A DNA stretch of 64,000 nucleotides from the NCBI RefSeq assembly GCF_001655615.1, contig NZ_CP011567.1, forward strand, positions 496,001 to 560,000. The letters run 5' to 3'. The notes beneath the pieces are model-generated. The model worked only from the letters and a program-made list of their open reading frames with translations. It made no database searches and had not been told where the DNA came from. Source of the DNA: Pseudomonas sp. GR 6-02. Its GTDB lineage: Bacteria > Pseudomonadota > Gammaproteobacteria > Pseudomonadales > Pseudomonadaceae. Position 1 is the stretch's first letter; each line of letters begins with the position of its first letter. The position numbers were made by a program, and so were the translations under genes. This document shows positions 45,464 through 55,063 of this stretch, in pieces.

Positions 45464-46178
45464 GAATGCCGTTCAGGCGTGGGTAGGGGATCTTCAGTTC
45501 GACGTGGCCCAATGCGTAAGGCGCAAGGGTGCTCACCTCGTACTTGAGGATCACCCCGCCGTACGTCAACGCTACGTTCTGGGTTTTCACGAAGGGCCAG
45601 CTCTTGACGAACTCTGGCTCCTGATCGAGTTTGGTGCTGATCAGCCAGCTGTTGTGCGCCACCTGGGCCGCTTTCCAGAACGCTTCTTCCTGCCCCGGAA
45701 TCACCATATCCGACAGCGTCAGCACTTTATGCTGCTGACGCGAGTAGTTGATGAAACCGCGGCCCGGCGTGCCATGCGCACCGCCACTGTCCAGATAGCT
45801 GGACAATTCAATGATCACCAAGCCGTCATGCTGCTCACGTACCTTGGCTTGCAAGTAGCTGCTGTAGCGCGGCTCGGCACTGCTCAAAAATTGCTCGCGA
45901 TACGCCGCCAGTGTCGGCGCTACAGGGGCGTCGGGTGAGGTGCGGGTCATTTGCAGCAAACGTTTTTCGATGATGCCGTCAAGCGCAGGCTCAGCCGGGA
46001 AGTGCAGCGTATCGATGTTCACCAGCGGGCAGTCAGGGTTGGCGCAACCCGGTTTCAGCTGTTCGGAAGCGTCGCGGGTGGTTTCCAGCGGCGCCCGGTA
46101 ATTGGGCTGGAAAAGACTCTGGCACGCACCCAGGGTCAGGGCGATGGCGGCCACGGAGGCGATCTTGAAAAGCGACAT
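45432..46178 (-). CDS. DUF3298-domain lipoprotein (PA4972-like)
   Basis: A 248-residue predicted lipoprotein: signal peptide MSLFKIASVAAIALTLGAC with the lipobox LGAC. After it come paired cysteines (CANPDCP) and a DUF3298-type (RsiV-like) domain with GGAHGTPGRGFINYSRQQ near residue 150 and a C-terminal YEVSTLAPYALGHVELKIPY. The function is not known; RsiV-type domains can bind lysozyme in other bacteria, but the link is weak here. The ATG at 46178 has AAGGAC upstream. Its stop codon lies 32 bases inside the 3' end of the convergent cytX. Confidence 0.75.
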   Translation of the reverse strand: MSLFKIASVAAIALTLGACQSLFQPNYRAPLETTRDASEQLKPGCANPDCPLVNIDTLHFPAEPALDGIIEKRLLQMTRTSPDAPVAPTLAAYREQFLSSAEPRYSSYLQAKVREQHDGLVIIELSSYLDSGGAHGTPGRGFINYSRQQHKVLTLSDMVIPGQEEAFWKAAQVAHNSWLISTKLDQEPEFVKSWPFVKTQNVALTYGGVILKYEVSTLAPYALGHVELKIPYPRLNGILKPELFPGRS

Positions 46179-46407
46179 GGGCGTCCTTAATGAAACAGGG
46201 GAAGGCGAAAAGTTACCCGCTTCGACTCTCAACGAGGTAGTCAGTTCGCCACTAAGCTAATTAGAGTTGGTTTCGCCCTCACCGTCTATCCCGCTGACTG
46301 TAAAGGGGCTGCATCAAACATCGCGGGCGCGTTAGGATGGCGCGAAGTCGAGGTTGCAAGTAACCAAAAGGAGCCTCGTAACGGATTTGCAGTAAACGAG
46401 GATTGTC

Positions 46408-47025
46408 ATGACTGATTTTGCCAACGCCATTCCGACCGCCGTTGATATCGTTCGGCGCGAAAAGTGCTACGAGGGCTTCTACAAGCTCGACCGCGTGCAC
46501 TTGCGCCACGAATTGTTTGACGGTGGCATGAGTCGCGAGATCAATCGTGAAGTGTTCTTGCGCCACGATGCGGTGTGTGTGCTGCCTTATGATCCACTGC
46601 GCGACGAAGTGGTGCTGATCGAGCAGTTTCGCGTCGGCGCCATGGGCAAGACTGACAATCCGTGGCTGATCGAACTGGTCGCCGGTCTGATCGACAAGGA
46701 TGAAATACCAGAAGAAGTTGCTCACCGCGAAGCGCAGGAGGAAGCTGGACTTGTATTCGGGGCGCTCTGGCCGATGACCAAATATTTTCCATCGCCGGGT
46801 GGCAGTAACGAGTTTGTGCACTTGTACCTGGGGCGTTGTGACAGTGCCGGGGTTGGCGGCCTGCATGGGCTGGAGGAAGAGGCTGAAGATATTCGCGTCA
46901 CGGTCTGGGCTTTCGAAGATGCCCTGCAAGCCGTGCGTGACGGACGTATTGCCAACGCAGCGAGCATCATTGCCTTGCAGTGGTTGGCTTTGAACCGCGT
47001 GGAAGTGAGGGGGTTATGGTCGTAA
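46408..47025 (+). CDS. nudF: ADP-ribose pyrophosphatase
   Basis: A 205-residue Nudix hydrolase that cleaves ADP-ribose to AMP and ribose 5-phosphate. The Nudix box is complete: G, five residues, E, seven residues, REAQEEAGL (residues about 92-114). LPYDPLRDEVVLIEQFR and KYFPSPGGSNEFVHLYLG are typical of the ADP-ribose branch. The ATG follows GAGGA. It starts an operon with the DUF1249 gene, which overlaps it by 10 bases. Confidence 0.93.
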   Translation: MTDFANAIPTAVDIVRREKCYEGFYKLDRVHLRHELFDGGMSREINREVFLRHDAVCVLPYDPLRDEVVLIEQFRVGAMGKTDNPWLIELVAGLIDKDEIPEEVAHREAQEEAGLVFGALWPMTKYFPSPGGSNEFVHLYLGRCDSAGVGGLHGLEEEAEDIRVTVWAFEDALQAVRDGRIANAASIIALQWLALNRVEVRGLWS

Positions 47026-47468
47026 ACAAGCTGCGCGATCGCTATCGGGTTGATCTCGTGGGGCTGCAAGCTTCCTGCGAGGCCAACTACGCGCGCCTGA
47101 TGCGACTGTTGCCGGACATGCGCAACGATCCGGCGGCCCGGCGCATTGCCGTGACCCAGGGTGACCAGATGCTGGGCGTGCTGGCCCTGGAAGTGCTGCA
47201 AGCCTGTCCATACACCACCACCCTGCAAGTGCGTCAGGAACACAGCCTGCCCTGGTTGCCGGTGCCGCAACTGGAAGTGCAGGTGTATCACGACGCGCGC
47301 ATGGCTGAAGTTATCAGTGCCGAACATGCACGACGCTTTCGCGGCATCTATCCTTACCCGAACGCCGCGATGCATCAGCCGGACGAAAAGGCTCAACTCA
47401 ATCTGTTCCTGGGGGAATGGCTGAGTCATTGCCTGGCTTGCGGACACGAGTACGCCGTTGTGCGCTAA
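47016..47468 (+). CDS. DUF1249 family protein
   Basis: A 150-residue conserved protein. It contains YRVDLVGLQASCEANYARLM near the N-terminus, YTTTLQVRQE and the C-terminal QLNLFLGEWLSHCLACGHE. No catalytic motif is evident. Its gene nearly always sits between nudF and cpdA in gammaproteobacteria (YqiB of E. coli). The ATG at 47016 overlaps nudF by 10 bases. No established function. Confidence 0.85.
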   Translation: MVVNKLRDRYRVDLVGLQASCEANYARLMRLLPDMRNDPAARRIAVTQGDQMLGVLALEVLQACPYTTTLQVRQEHSLPWLPVPQLEVQVYHDARMAEVISAEHARRFRGIYPYPNAAMHQPDEKAQLNLFLGEWLSHCLACGHEYAVVR

Positions 47469-47482
47469 GAGTGCTGTGTAGT

Positions 47483-47504
47483 TGTGAACTGCTTCCGGTT
47501 CACA
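47483..47504 (+). terminator. Hairpin after the DUF1249 gene
   Basis: TGTGAAC (47483-47489) pairs with GTTCACA (47498-47504), followed by a pyrimidine run with TTTT (47514-47517). It is a weak terminator candidate, 14 bases after the stop. Confidence 0.5.
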
Positions 47505-47579
47505 GGTTTCCTCTTTTGATCGTCCCCCAGCATAATTGCGGCACTTTCCAATCCCGTGATCACGCCCTGGGAGAACGCC

Positions 47580-48395
47580 TTGCCGAGCGTATCCACTTTG
47601 ACCACCGCCGATCCGGCGTTGCTGGTGCAACTCTCCGACAGTCATCTGTTTGCCGAGGCGGACGCGACGTTGCTGGGCATGAATACCCGCGACAGCCTGC
47701 AACAGGTGATTGAGTTGGTATTGAAGCAGCAACCGCAGATCGATCTGATGATTGCCACTGGCGATCTGTCCCAGGACGGGACGCTGGAGTCGTACCAGCT
47801 GTTTCGCGACCTGACCCGGCAGATCGATGCCCCGGCGCGCTGGATCCCCGGTAATCACGACGAGCCGCGGATCATGGCCGAGGCGGCGGTGCACAGTGCA
47901 TTGCTGGAGTCGGTGGTGGACATCGGCAACTGGCGGGTGACGTTGCTCGATTCGGCGGTGCCGGGTTCGGTGCCGGGGTATTTACAGGATGAGCAGTTGC
48001 AATTGCTCGTGCGCTCGTTGAGCGAGGCGCCGCAGCGGCATCATCTGGTGTGTTTCCATCATCATCCGGTGTCGATCGGGTGTGCGTGGATGGAGCCCAT
48101 TGGATTGCGCAATCCAGAGGCGTTGTTCGCGGTGCTGGATCGATTTGCGCAGGTGCGTGCGGTGCTTTGGGGGCATGTTCATCAGGAGATTGATCAAGAG
48201 CGCAACGGTGTTCGCCTGATCGCATCGCCCTCGACCTGCATCCAGTTCGAGCCGGGCAGCGACGATTTCAAGGTGAGTGAGCAGGCGCCGGGGTATCGGT
48301 GGTTGCGGCTGTTGCCCGATGGTCAGCTTGAAACTGGCGTTGAGCGCGTGACCGGGTTCGATTTCCAGATTGATTACGGCTCCAACGGCTACTGA
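47580..48395 (+). CDS. cpdA: Cyclic AMP phosphodiesterase
   Basis: A 271-residue class III metallophosphodiesterase that hydrolyses cyclic AMP and so limits Vfr/CRP signalling. The metal-site motifs are in order: LSDSHL near residue 18, IATGDLSQDG near 63, PGNHDEP near 94, FHHHPV near 160 and WGHVHQE near 199. The start is TTG at 47580 with GGGAG seven bases upstream; an in-frame upstream GTG/ATG extension (47556) is less likely. It follows nudF and the DUF1249 gene as in PAO1. Confidence 0.92.
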   Translation: MPSVSTLTTADPALLVQLSDSHLFAEADATLLGMNTRDSLQQVIELVLKQQPQIDLMIATGDLSQDGTLESYQLFRDLTRQIDAPARWIPGNHDEPRIMAEAAVHSALLESVVDIGNWRVTLLDSAVPGSVPGYLQDEQLQLLVRSLSEAPQRHHLVCFHHHPVSIGCAWMEPIGLRNPEALFAVLDRFAQVRAVLWGHVHQEIDQERNGVRLIASPSTCIQFEPGSDDFKVSEQAPGYRWLRLLPDGQLETGVERVTGFDFQIDYGSNGY

Positions 48396-48426
48396 TTTCT
48401 TTGTCATTTTCAAAGGCCGAGGCGTG

Positions 48427-48452
48427 GCCATCGCGAGCTTGCCCGCGATGGC
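48427..48452. repeat. Short REP-type palindrome
   Basis: GCCATCGCG (48427-48435) and CGCGATGGC (48444-48452) flank AGCTTGCC. It is the same type as the elements at 18380 and 58831. It lies 31 bases after the cpdA stop. Confidence 0.7.
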
Positions 48453-48546
48453 ATTCGCTCAGGCGACATGAATCCCACGCATGTCCCCGATTCCCCCCGA
48501 GTCCCTGTAAACTCCGCCTTCTTTACCCGACGCACAGGGAGCTCAA

Positions 48547-49155
48547 ATGTCTGGTTCGATCCTTTATATCCATGGTTTCAACAGCGCGCCGGCGTCGAAA
48601 AAGGCCTGTCAGTTGATGAATGTGATGGAGCGGCTGGGCTTGAGCGATCAGTTGCGTGTACCGGCCCTGCATCACCATCCCCGCGAGGCCATCGCTCAGC
48701 TGGAACAGGCGATTGTGGAGCTGGGGCGGCCACTGCTGGTCGGCAGCTCACTCGGCGGCTACTATGCGACTCACTTGGCCGAGCGCCATGGCTTGAAAGC
48801 CCTGTTGATCAACCCTGCCGTCAGCCCGCACCGGATGTTCGACGGGTTTCTGGGGACGCAGAAAAACCTGTATACCGATGAGACCTGGGAAATGACCCAC
48901 GACCACGTGACGGCCCTGGCCGAGCTGGAAGTGCCGGCGCCCCAGGATCCGCAGCGGTTTCAGGTATGGTTGCAAACTGGCGATGAAACACTGGACTATC
49001 GCCTCGCCCAGCAATATTACCGGGCCTGTGCCTTGCGCATTCAGGCCGGCGGCGACCATAGTTTCCAGGGTTTTGCCGCGCAACTGCCGGCAATATTGAG
49101 TTTTGCCGGCATCGGCGCAGATTTGTATCAGGCGATCGATTTCACAGCACTGTGA
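48547..49155 (+). CDS. YqiA-like alpha/beta hydrolase
   Basis: A 202-residue esterase of the YqiA family (UPF0227). It has SILYIHGFNSAPASKKA at the N-terminus (oxyanion HG), the nucleophile motif VGSSLGGYYA near residue 70 and GDHSFQGF near 177 (catalytic His). Its E. coli counterpart sits in the same cpdA-parE interval. Natural substrates are unknown. parE starts 43 bases downstream. Confidence 0.9.
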   Translation: MSGSILYIHGFNSAPASKKACQLMNVMERLGLSDQLRVPALHHHPREAIAQLEQAIVELGRPLLVGSSLGGYYATHLAERHGLKALLINPAVSPHRMFDGFLGTQKNLYTDETWEMTHDHVTALAELEVPAPQDPQRFQVWLQTGDETLDYRLAQQYYRACALRIQAGGDHSFQGFAAQLPAILSFAGIGADLYQAIDFTAL

Positions 49156-49197
49156 TCATTGCCCCCTATTTTCACTGAACACTGACGACGAGACCCC

Positions 49198-51105
49198 ATG
49201 GCCACTCCCAGCGCTAGCTCTTATAACGCAGACGCCATCGAAGTCCTCTCGGGCCTCGACCCGGTGCGCAAACGCCCCGGCATGTACACCGACACCAGTC
49301 GGCCGAACCACCTCGCCCAGGAAGTCATCGACAACAGCGTCGACGAAGCCTTGGCCGGGCACGCGACGTCGGTGCAGGTCATCCTGCACGCCGATCACTC
49401 CCTGGAAGTCAGCGATGACGGCCGTGGCATGCCGGTGGACATTCACCCGGAAGAAGGTGTTTCGGGCGTCGAGCTGATCCTCACCAAACTCCATGCGGGC
49501 GGCAAGTTTTCCAACAAGAACTACCAGTTCTCCGGCGGTTTGCACGGGGTGGGTATTTCCGTGGTCAATGCCTTGTCGACCGAAGTCCGGGTGCGTGTCA
49601 AACGCGACGGCAACGAATACCAGATGACCTTCGCCGACGGTTACAAGAAAACCGAGCTGGAAGTAGTCGGCACCGTCGGCAAGCGCAATACCGGCACCAG
49701 CGTGTTTTTCGCACCAGACCCGAAGTATTTCGATTCGCCGAAATTCTCCATCAGCCGCCTCAAGCACGTGCTCAAGGCCAAGGCCGTTCTGTGCCCGGGG
49801 CTGCTGGTCAGTTTTGAAGACAAGGCCACCGGCGAGAAAGTCGAATGGCATTACGAAGACGGCCTGCGCTCCTACCTGGTAGACGCCGTCAGCGAATTCG
49901 AACGCCTGCCGGACGAGCCGTTCTGCGGCAGCCTGGCCGGTAACAAGGAAGCCGTCGATTGGGCGTTGCTGTGGTTGCCCGAGGGTGGCGACAGCGTTCA
50001 GGAAAGCTACGTCAACCTGATCCCGACAGCCCAGGGCGGTACCCACGTCAACGGTCTGCGTCAGGGCTTGCTCGACGCCATGCGCGAGTTCTGCGAGTTC
50101 CGCAGCCTGTTGCCGCGTGGTGTGAAGCTGGCGCCGGAAGACGTCTGGGAGCGTATCGCTTTCGTCCTGTCGATGAAGATGCAGGAACCACAATTCTCCG
50201 GCCAGACCAAGGAGCGCCTGTCATCCCGTGAAGCGGCCGCCTTCGTTTCCGGCGTGGTCAAGGATGCTTTCAGCCTGTGGCTCAACGCCAACCCGGAAAC
50301 CGGCATGTTGCTGGCCGAGCTGGCGATCAACAACGCCGGCCGTCGTCTGAAGGCCAGCAAGAAGGTCGAGCGCAAACGCATTACCCAAGGGCCGGCATTG
50401 CCGGGCAAGCTCGCCGACTGCGCCGGGCAGGACCCGATGCGTTCCGAGCTGTTCCTGGTGGAAGGTGACTCCGCAGGCGGTTCGGCCAAGCAAGCGCGGG
50501 ACAAAGAATTTCAGGCGATCCTGCCGTTGCGCGGCAAGATCCTGAACACCTGGGAAGTCGACGGCAGCGAAGTACTGGCCAGCCAGGAAGTGCACAACAT
50601 CGCCGTGGCGATTGGTGTCGACCCGGGCGCGGCGGACATGAGCCAGTTGCGTTACGGCAAGATCTGCATCCTCGCCGACGCCGACTCCGACGGTCTGCAC
50701 ATCGCCACCTTGCTCTGCGCCTTGTTCGTCCAGCATTTCCGCCCACTGGTGGAGGCTGGTCACGTCTACGTCGCGATGCCGCCGCTGTACCGTATCGACC
50801 TGGGCAAAGAGATCTACTACGCCCTCGACGAGGCCGAGCGCGACGGCATCCTCGATCGCCTGGTGGCCGAGAAGAAACGCGGCAAGCCGCAGGTCACCCG
50901 ATTCAAGGGCCTGGGTGAAATGAACCCGCCACAGTTGCGCGAAACCACCATGGACCCGAACACGCGGCGTCTGGTGCAACTGACGCTGGGTGAAGATTTC
51001 GCCGAGACCTCGGAAATGATGGACATGCTGCTGGCGAAAAAACGCGCGGGCGATCGCAAGACCTGGCTGGAATCCAAAGGCAACTTGGCCGAGGTTCTGG
51101 GCTGA
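49198..51105 (+). CDS. parE: DNA topoisomerase IV subunit B
   Basis: The ATPase subunit of topoisomerase IV, which unlinks daughter chromosomes. The 635-residue protein has the GHKL ATPase domain (VLSGLDPVRKRPGMYTD, DDGRGMP near residue 75, GGLHGVGISVVNA near 112), the transducer, and the TOPRIM domain with EGDSAGGSAKQARD near 420 and LADADSDGLH near 493. The next gene overlaps it by one base. Confidence 0.97.
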   Translation: MATPSASSYNADAIEVLSGLDPVRKRPGMYTDTSRPNHLAQEVIDNSVDEALAGHATSVQVILHADHSLEVSDDGRGMPVDIHPEEGVSGVELILTKLHAGGKFSNKNYQFSGGLHGVGISVVNALSTEVRVRVKRDGNEYQMTFADGYKKTELEVVGTVGKRNTGTSVFFAPDPKYFDSPKFSISRLKHVLKAKAVLCPGLLVSFEDKATGEKVEWHYEDGLRSYLVDAVSEFERLPDEPFCGSLAGNKEAVDWALLWLPEGGDSVQESYVNLIPTAQGGTHVNGLRQGLLDAMREFCEFRSLLPRGVKLAPEDVWERIAFVLSMKMQEPQFSGQTKERLSSREAAAFVSGVVKDAFSLWLNANPETGMLLAELAINNAGRRLKASKKVERKRITQGPALPGKLADCAGQDPMRSELFLVEGDSAGGSAKQARDKEFQAILPLRGKILNTWEVDGSEVLASQEVHNIAVAIGVDPGAADMSQLRYGKICILADADSDGLHIATLLCALFVQHFRPLVEAGHVYVAMPPLYRIDLGKEIYYALDEAERDGILDRLVAEKKRGKPQVTRFKGLGEMNPPQLRETTMDPNTRRLVQLTLGEDFAETSEMMDMLLAKKRAGDRKTWLESKGNLAEVLG

Positions 51106-52094
51106 TGCGCTTTGGCTGGGCCCTGGCGTGTGCGTTGCTGCTGACTTCGGTGACGATTTGCGCGGAACCCGCGCCAGAGCTGCGCCTGTTGTCCGAACAT
51201 GCCGTCGACGGCATGCGCGGCGGCAATCTGTCGGGGCTGGCCCAGTGTGGCAAGGAGCTGTGGACCGTTTCGGATCGCGACGATGATCAAATCTATCGCC
51301 TCGACACCCGCAACCCCACCTGGCAAGCCGAAACCGTGCACATTGACGTACCCCTGGTGCCCGACACCGGTTTGCCTTGGGGCTTGCGTGCGCGGACTTG
51401 GGCGGCATCGTTCGTGCGGGGCGGGGATCTGGATTTCGAAGGCATCACCTGTGACAGCGCGGGCAATCGTTATATCGTCAGCGAAGGCCACGCCGCGGTG
51501 TTGCAAGTACCGCCAACCGGGCCTGCGTCCTGGCTGAAAATCTCGCCGATGCTGGTGCGCGAAGCGCGGGCGAGCGGCATGTTGTTGCACTTCAATGCGT
51601 TGTTCGAAGGCCTGGCGATCAATCCGGCCGGTGACACGCTGTGGCTGGCCGCCGAACGTGAGCGCCGCGGTTTGCTGCTGATCAAGCGCCAGCAAACAGT
51701 GTGGGACTGCGACGGTAGCTGTGTGCTGCTGAGTGAAGGCGGGGTGGAAATGCAGCCAGCGCAATTTCCCCACGCCAGAGCGCGCCCTCGGGATTTTTCT
51801 GATCTGTCATTGTTCGACGGCAAGCTGTTTACCCTTGAGCGCAACGCCTTTCAGATCTGTCGCCGTGATGCGGTGACGACCAAGGTCGAGCGCTGCTGGT
51901 CGTTTGCTGCCGAGGCCTTGCAGGAAAACCGTCGTTATTCACAGCCCTTTGGGCTGGCGGAAGCGTTGATCGTGGACGTCGACGGTGCCTGGATCGGTAT
52001 CGACAACAACTACGGTGCGCGCGCCGACGGTGAAGTACGGCCGATTGTGTGGCGCTTTGCCGCGCCTGAAGGTGGCTGGAGTGCCAAGCCATGA
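51105..52094 (+). CDS. Exported esterase-like-activity-of-phytase family protein
   Basis: A 329-residue protein with a signal peptide (LALLLTSVTICA-type, cleaved near residue 21) and a beta-propeller-like repeat fold (SGLAQCGKELWTVSDRDDDQ, DLDFEGITCDSAGNRYIVSE, FNALFEGLAINPAGDTLWLA). This is the pattern of the phytase-esterase-like family (PF13449). Substrate unknown. The conserved position between parE and parC seems typical of Pseudomonas. It overlaps parE by one base (TGATG) and the protease gene by four. Confidence 0.82.
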   Translation: MRFGWALACALLLTSVTICAEPAPELRLLSEHAVDGMRGGNLSGLAQCGKELWTVSDRDDDQIYRLDTRNPTWQAETVHIDVPLVPDTGLPWGLRARTWAASFVRGGDLDFEGITCDSAGNRYIVSEGHAAVLQVPPTGPASWLKISPMLVREARASGMLLHFNALFEGLAINPAGDTLWLAAERERRGLLLIKRQQTVWDCDGSCVLLSEGGVEMQPAQFPHARARPRDFSDLSLFDGKLFTLERNAFQICRRDAVTTKVERCWSFAAEALQENRRYSQPFGLAEALIVDVDGAWIGIDNNYGARADGEVRPIVWRFAAPEGGWSAKP

Positions 52095-52612
52095 GTCAGC
52101 AACCGCCGGGCAAACGCGCCGGTCGGGTGTTGATGGTGCTGGCCTGGGGCGCCGCGCTGTTTCTGGCAACGCGGTTCTTCGGTCAATGGGAGGAGCGTCA
52201 ACAGAATCCCAACACCGTCGTCAGCTCTGAGCAGGGCCAGGGTTTTATCGAGGTGAAGCTGATCGGTAACAGCCAGGGGCATTTTGTCGCCACCGGCCAG
52301 ATCAACGGCCAGCCCGTGGAGTTCATGCTCGATACCGGCGCAACCGATGTGTCGATCCCGGCCGAAATGGCTGAACGATTGAAACTGGAAAAAGGCTTCG
52401 GGGTGACCCTGAGCACGGCCAATGGCTTGAGTGAGGGTTATCGGACCCGCCTCGACCGGCTGCAACTGGGCGCCATCGTGCTGCGTGACGTTCGCGCGCT
52501 GGTGGCGCCCGGTTTGCACGGCAATCAAGTGCTGCTCGGCATGAGCGCACTGAACAAACTTGAATTTACCCAGCGCGGTGGCACCATGCTGCTGCGCCAG
52601 ACCACGAAATAA
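52091..52612 (+). CDS. Retropepsin-like membrane-anchored aspartic protease
   Basis: A 173-residue protein with one N-terminal membrane helix ([18 protein letters not shown]) and a single retropepsin-like domain with the catalytic motif [12 protein letters not shown] near residue 80 and the second conserved region [14 protein letters not shown] near 145. It belongs to the TIGR02281 clan of bacterial aspartyl proteases; as a single domain it should work as a dimer in the periplasm. The substrate is unknown. It overlaps the upstream gene, and parC starts 10 bases after its stop. Confidence 0.85.
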   Translation: MSQQPPGKRAGRVLMVLAWGAALFLATRFFGQWEERQQNPNTVVSSEQGQGFIEVKLIGNSQGHFVATGQINGQPVEFMLDTGATDVSIPAEMAERLKLEKGFGVTLSTANGLSEGYRTRLDRLQLGAIVLRDVRALVAPGLHGNQVLLGMSALNKLEFTQRGGTMLLRQTTK

Positions 52613-52622
52613 TGAGGCCCGC

Positions 52623-54887
52623 ATGAGCGACTCCCTTGATCTCAGCCTGGACGGTGTAGAACGCCGGTCACTGGCTGACTTCACCGAAAATGCCTACCTC
52701 AACTACTCCATGTACGTGATCATGGACCGTGCCTTGCCGCATATCGGCGACGGCCTGAAACCGGTACAGCGACGCATCGTCTATGCGATGAGCGAGTTGG
52801 GGCTGGACGCCGATTCCAAGCACAAGAAGTCGGCGCGTACCGTCGGTGACGTGCTCGGTAAATTCCACCCCCACGGCGACTCGGCGTGCTACGAAGCCAT
52901 GGTGCTGATGGCCCAGCCGTTCAGCTACCGCTACACGCTGGTCGACGGCCAGGGTAACTGGGGTGCGCCGGATGATCCCAAGTCCTTCGCGGCCATGCGT
53001 TACACCGAAGCGCGGCTGTCGCGTTATTCCGAAGTGCTGCTCAGCGAACTGGGCCAGGGCACGGCGGACTGGGGCCCGAACTTCGACGGCACCCTGGAAG
53101 AACCTCTGGTGTTGCCGGCCCGTTTGCCGAACATCCTGCTCAACGGCACCACCGGTATCGCCGTGGGCATGGCCACCGACGTCCCGCCGCATAACCTGCG
53201 CGAAGTCGCGACCGCTTGCGTGCGCTTGCTGGATGAACCGAAAGCCACGGTCGAGCAGCTCTGCGAACACATTCAGGGGCCGGATTATCCGACCGAAGCG
53301 GAAATCATCACGCCGCGCGCCGACCTGCTGAAAATCTACGAAACCGGTCGCGGTTCGGTGCGCATGCGCGCTGTTTACCACGTCGAAGACGGCGACATCG
53401 TCGTGACGGCGCTGCCGCACCAGGTCTCTGGTGCCAAAGTGCTCGAGCAGATTGCCGCGATGATGCAGGCCAAACCGTCGAAAGCCCCGCAGATCGCGGA
53501 CTTGCGCGACGAGTCGGACCACGAGAACCCTTGTCGCATCGTGATTATTCCGGTCAACAGCCGGGTCGATCACGAAGCGCTGATGCAGCACCTGTTCGCG
53601 ACCACCGAGCTGGAATCCAGCTACCGGGTCAACATCAATATCATTGGCCTCGACGGCAAGCCGCAGCTCAAGAACCTGCGTGCATTGCTGGTGGAATGGC
53701 TGGAATTCCGCGTGCGGACCGTGCGTCGACGCCTGCAATTCCGTCTGGACAAGGTCGAGCGTCGCCTGCACCTGTTGGACGGCTTGCTGATTGCCTACCT
53801 CAACCTGGATGAAGTGATCCACATCATCCGTACCGAGGAGCATCCGAAGGCCAGTCTGATCGAGCGTTTCGCCCTGAGCGAGATCCAGGCCGATTACATT
53901 CTCGACACCCGTTTGCGTCAGTTGGCGCGACTGGAAGAAATGAAGCTGCGTGCCGAGCAGGACGAACTGCTCAAGGAGCAGGCCAAGCTGCAAGCCCTGC
54001 TGGGCAGCGAAGCCAAGCTGAAGAAACTGGTACGCAGCGAGCTGATCAAAGACGCCGAAACCTATGGCGACGACCGTCGTTCGCCAATCGTCGAGCGCGC
54101 CGAAGCCAAAGCGATGACCGAGCACGATCTGCTGCCGAACGAGAAAGTGACGGTCGTGTTGTCGGAAAAAGGCTGGGTTCGCTCCGCCAAAGGTCACGAC
54201 ATCGATGCTACCGGGCTGTCCTACAAGGCCGGGGATGGCTTCAAGACCTCGGCGGCCGGGCGTTCCAACCAGTTTGCGGTGTTTATCGACTCCACCGGCC
54301 GCAGTTATTCGGTTGCATCCCACACACTGCCGTCGGCCCGTGGCCAGGGTGAACCGCTGACCGGCCGTCTGACGCCGCCACCAGGGGCGAGCTTCGAATG
54401 CGTGCTGATGCCTGAAGACGATGCGCTGTACGTGATCGCATCCGACGCCGGTTACGGTTTCGTGGTCAAGGGCGAAGACCTGCAAGCCAAGAACAAGGCG
54501 GGCAAGGCCCTGTTGAGCCTGCCGAACAACGCCAAGGTCATCCTGCCGCGTCCAGTGGCCGACCGTGAACACAACTGGCTGGCCTCGGTGACCACCGAGG
54601 GTCGCCTGCTGATCTTCAAAATCAGCGATCTGCCACAATTAGGTAAAGGTAAAGGGAATAAGATCATCGGGATTCCCGGTGAGCGTGTTGCCAGTCGCGA
54701 AGAATATGTCACGGACATCGCTGTTTTGCCGGAGGGCGCCACTTTGGTGCTGCAGGCCGGCAAACGTACCTTGTCACTGAAGGCGGACGACCTTGAACAC
54801 TATAAAGGTGAGCGTGGGCGTCGCGGTAACAAACTGCCACGGGGCTTCCAGAGGGTGGATGCGCTGTTCGTCGAAAACCTCAATTAA
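52623..54887 (+). CDS. parC: DNA topoisomerase IV subunit A
   Basis: The DNA-breaking subunit of topoisomerase IV. The 754-residue protein has the [13 protein letters not shown] region, the quinolone-resistance region [15 protein letters not shown] near residue 80 (Ser and Glu at the usual positions, that is, the sensitive form), the active-site Tyr in MRYTEARLS near 126, and a C-terminal beta-propeller domain. The ATG at 52623 is the usual start ([13 protein letters not shown]). Confidence 0.97.
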   Translation: MSDSLDLSLDGVERRSLADFTENAYLNYSMYVIMDRALPHIGDGLKPVQRRIVYAMSELGLDADSKHKKSARTVGDVLGKFHPHGDSACYEAMVLMAQPFSYRYTLVDGQGNWGAPDDPKSFAAMRYTEARLSRYSEVLLSELGQGTADWGPNFDGTLEEPLVLPARLPNILLNGTTGIAVGMATDVPPHNLREVATACVRLLDEPKATVEQLCEHIQGPDYPTEAEIITPRADLLKIYETGRGSVRMRAVYHVEDGDIVVTALPHQVSGAKVLEQIAAMMQAKPSKAPQIADLRDESDHENPCRIVIIPVNSRVDHEALMQHLFATTELESSYRVNINIIGLDGKPQLKNLRALLVEWLEFRVRTVRRRLQFRLDKVERRLHLLDGLLIAYLNLDEVIHIIRTEEHPKASLIERFALSEIQADYILDTRLRQLARLEEMKLRAEQDELLKEQAKLQALLGSEAKLKKLVRSELIKDAETYGDDRRSPIVERAEAKAMTEHDLLPNEKVTVVLSEKGWVRSAKGHDIDATGLSYKAGDGFKTSAAGRSNQFAVFIDSTGRSYSVASHTLPSARGQGEPLTGRLTPPPGASFECVLMPEDDALYVIASDAGYGFVVKGEDLQAKNKAGKALLSLPNNAKVILPRPVADREHNWLASVTTEGRLLIFKISDLPQLGKGKGNKIIGIPGERVASREEYVTDIAVLPEGATLVLQAGKRTLSLKADDLEHYKGERGRRGNKLPRGFQRVDALFVENLN

Positions 54888-54902
54888 GCGTCCTAGAGCG
54901 CT

Positions 54903-54928
54903 CGATCTACGATTTGACGCGTAGATCG
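54903..54928 (+). terminator. Hairpin after parC
   Basis: CGATCTAC (54903-54910) pairs with GTAGATCG (54921-54928) over a 10-base loop. It is 15 bases after the parC stop. Only a short TTT follows, so termination would be weak. Confidence 0.55.
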
Positions 54929-55063
54929 ACGCTTTGGCGCTGGAGTCGGAACGCATATTCACGGATGATATGGCCTTTCAAGCGCCGGCGTAGCCGAGTG
55001 TTCTTCATATTTTTTGAGTATTTTCACTGTGGTGAGCCTTGTGGCAGCCACCTGGATGGGACG

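Noticed and set aside
52668..54638. 656-codon open frame antisense to parC
   Set aside because: The same GC-driven shadow effect; ParC is certain on the plus strand.
54914..55063. In-frame extension of the PqiC-like gene
   Set aside because: It runs through the parC hairpin and would put 50 residues ahead of the lipoprotein signal peptide.
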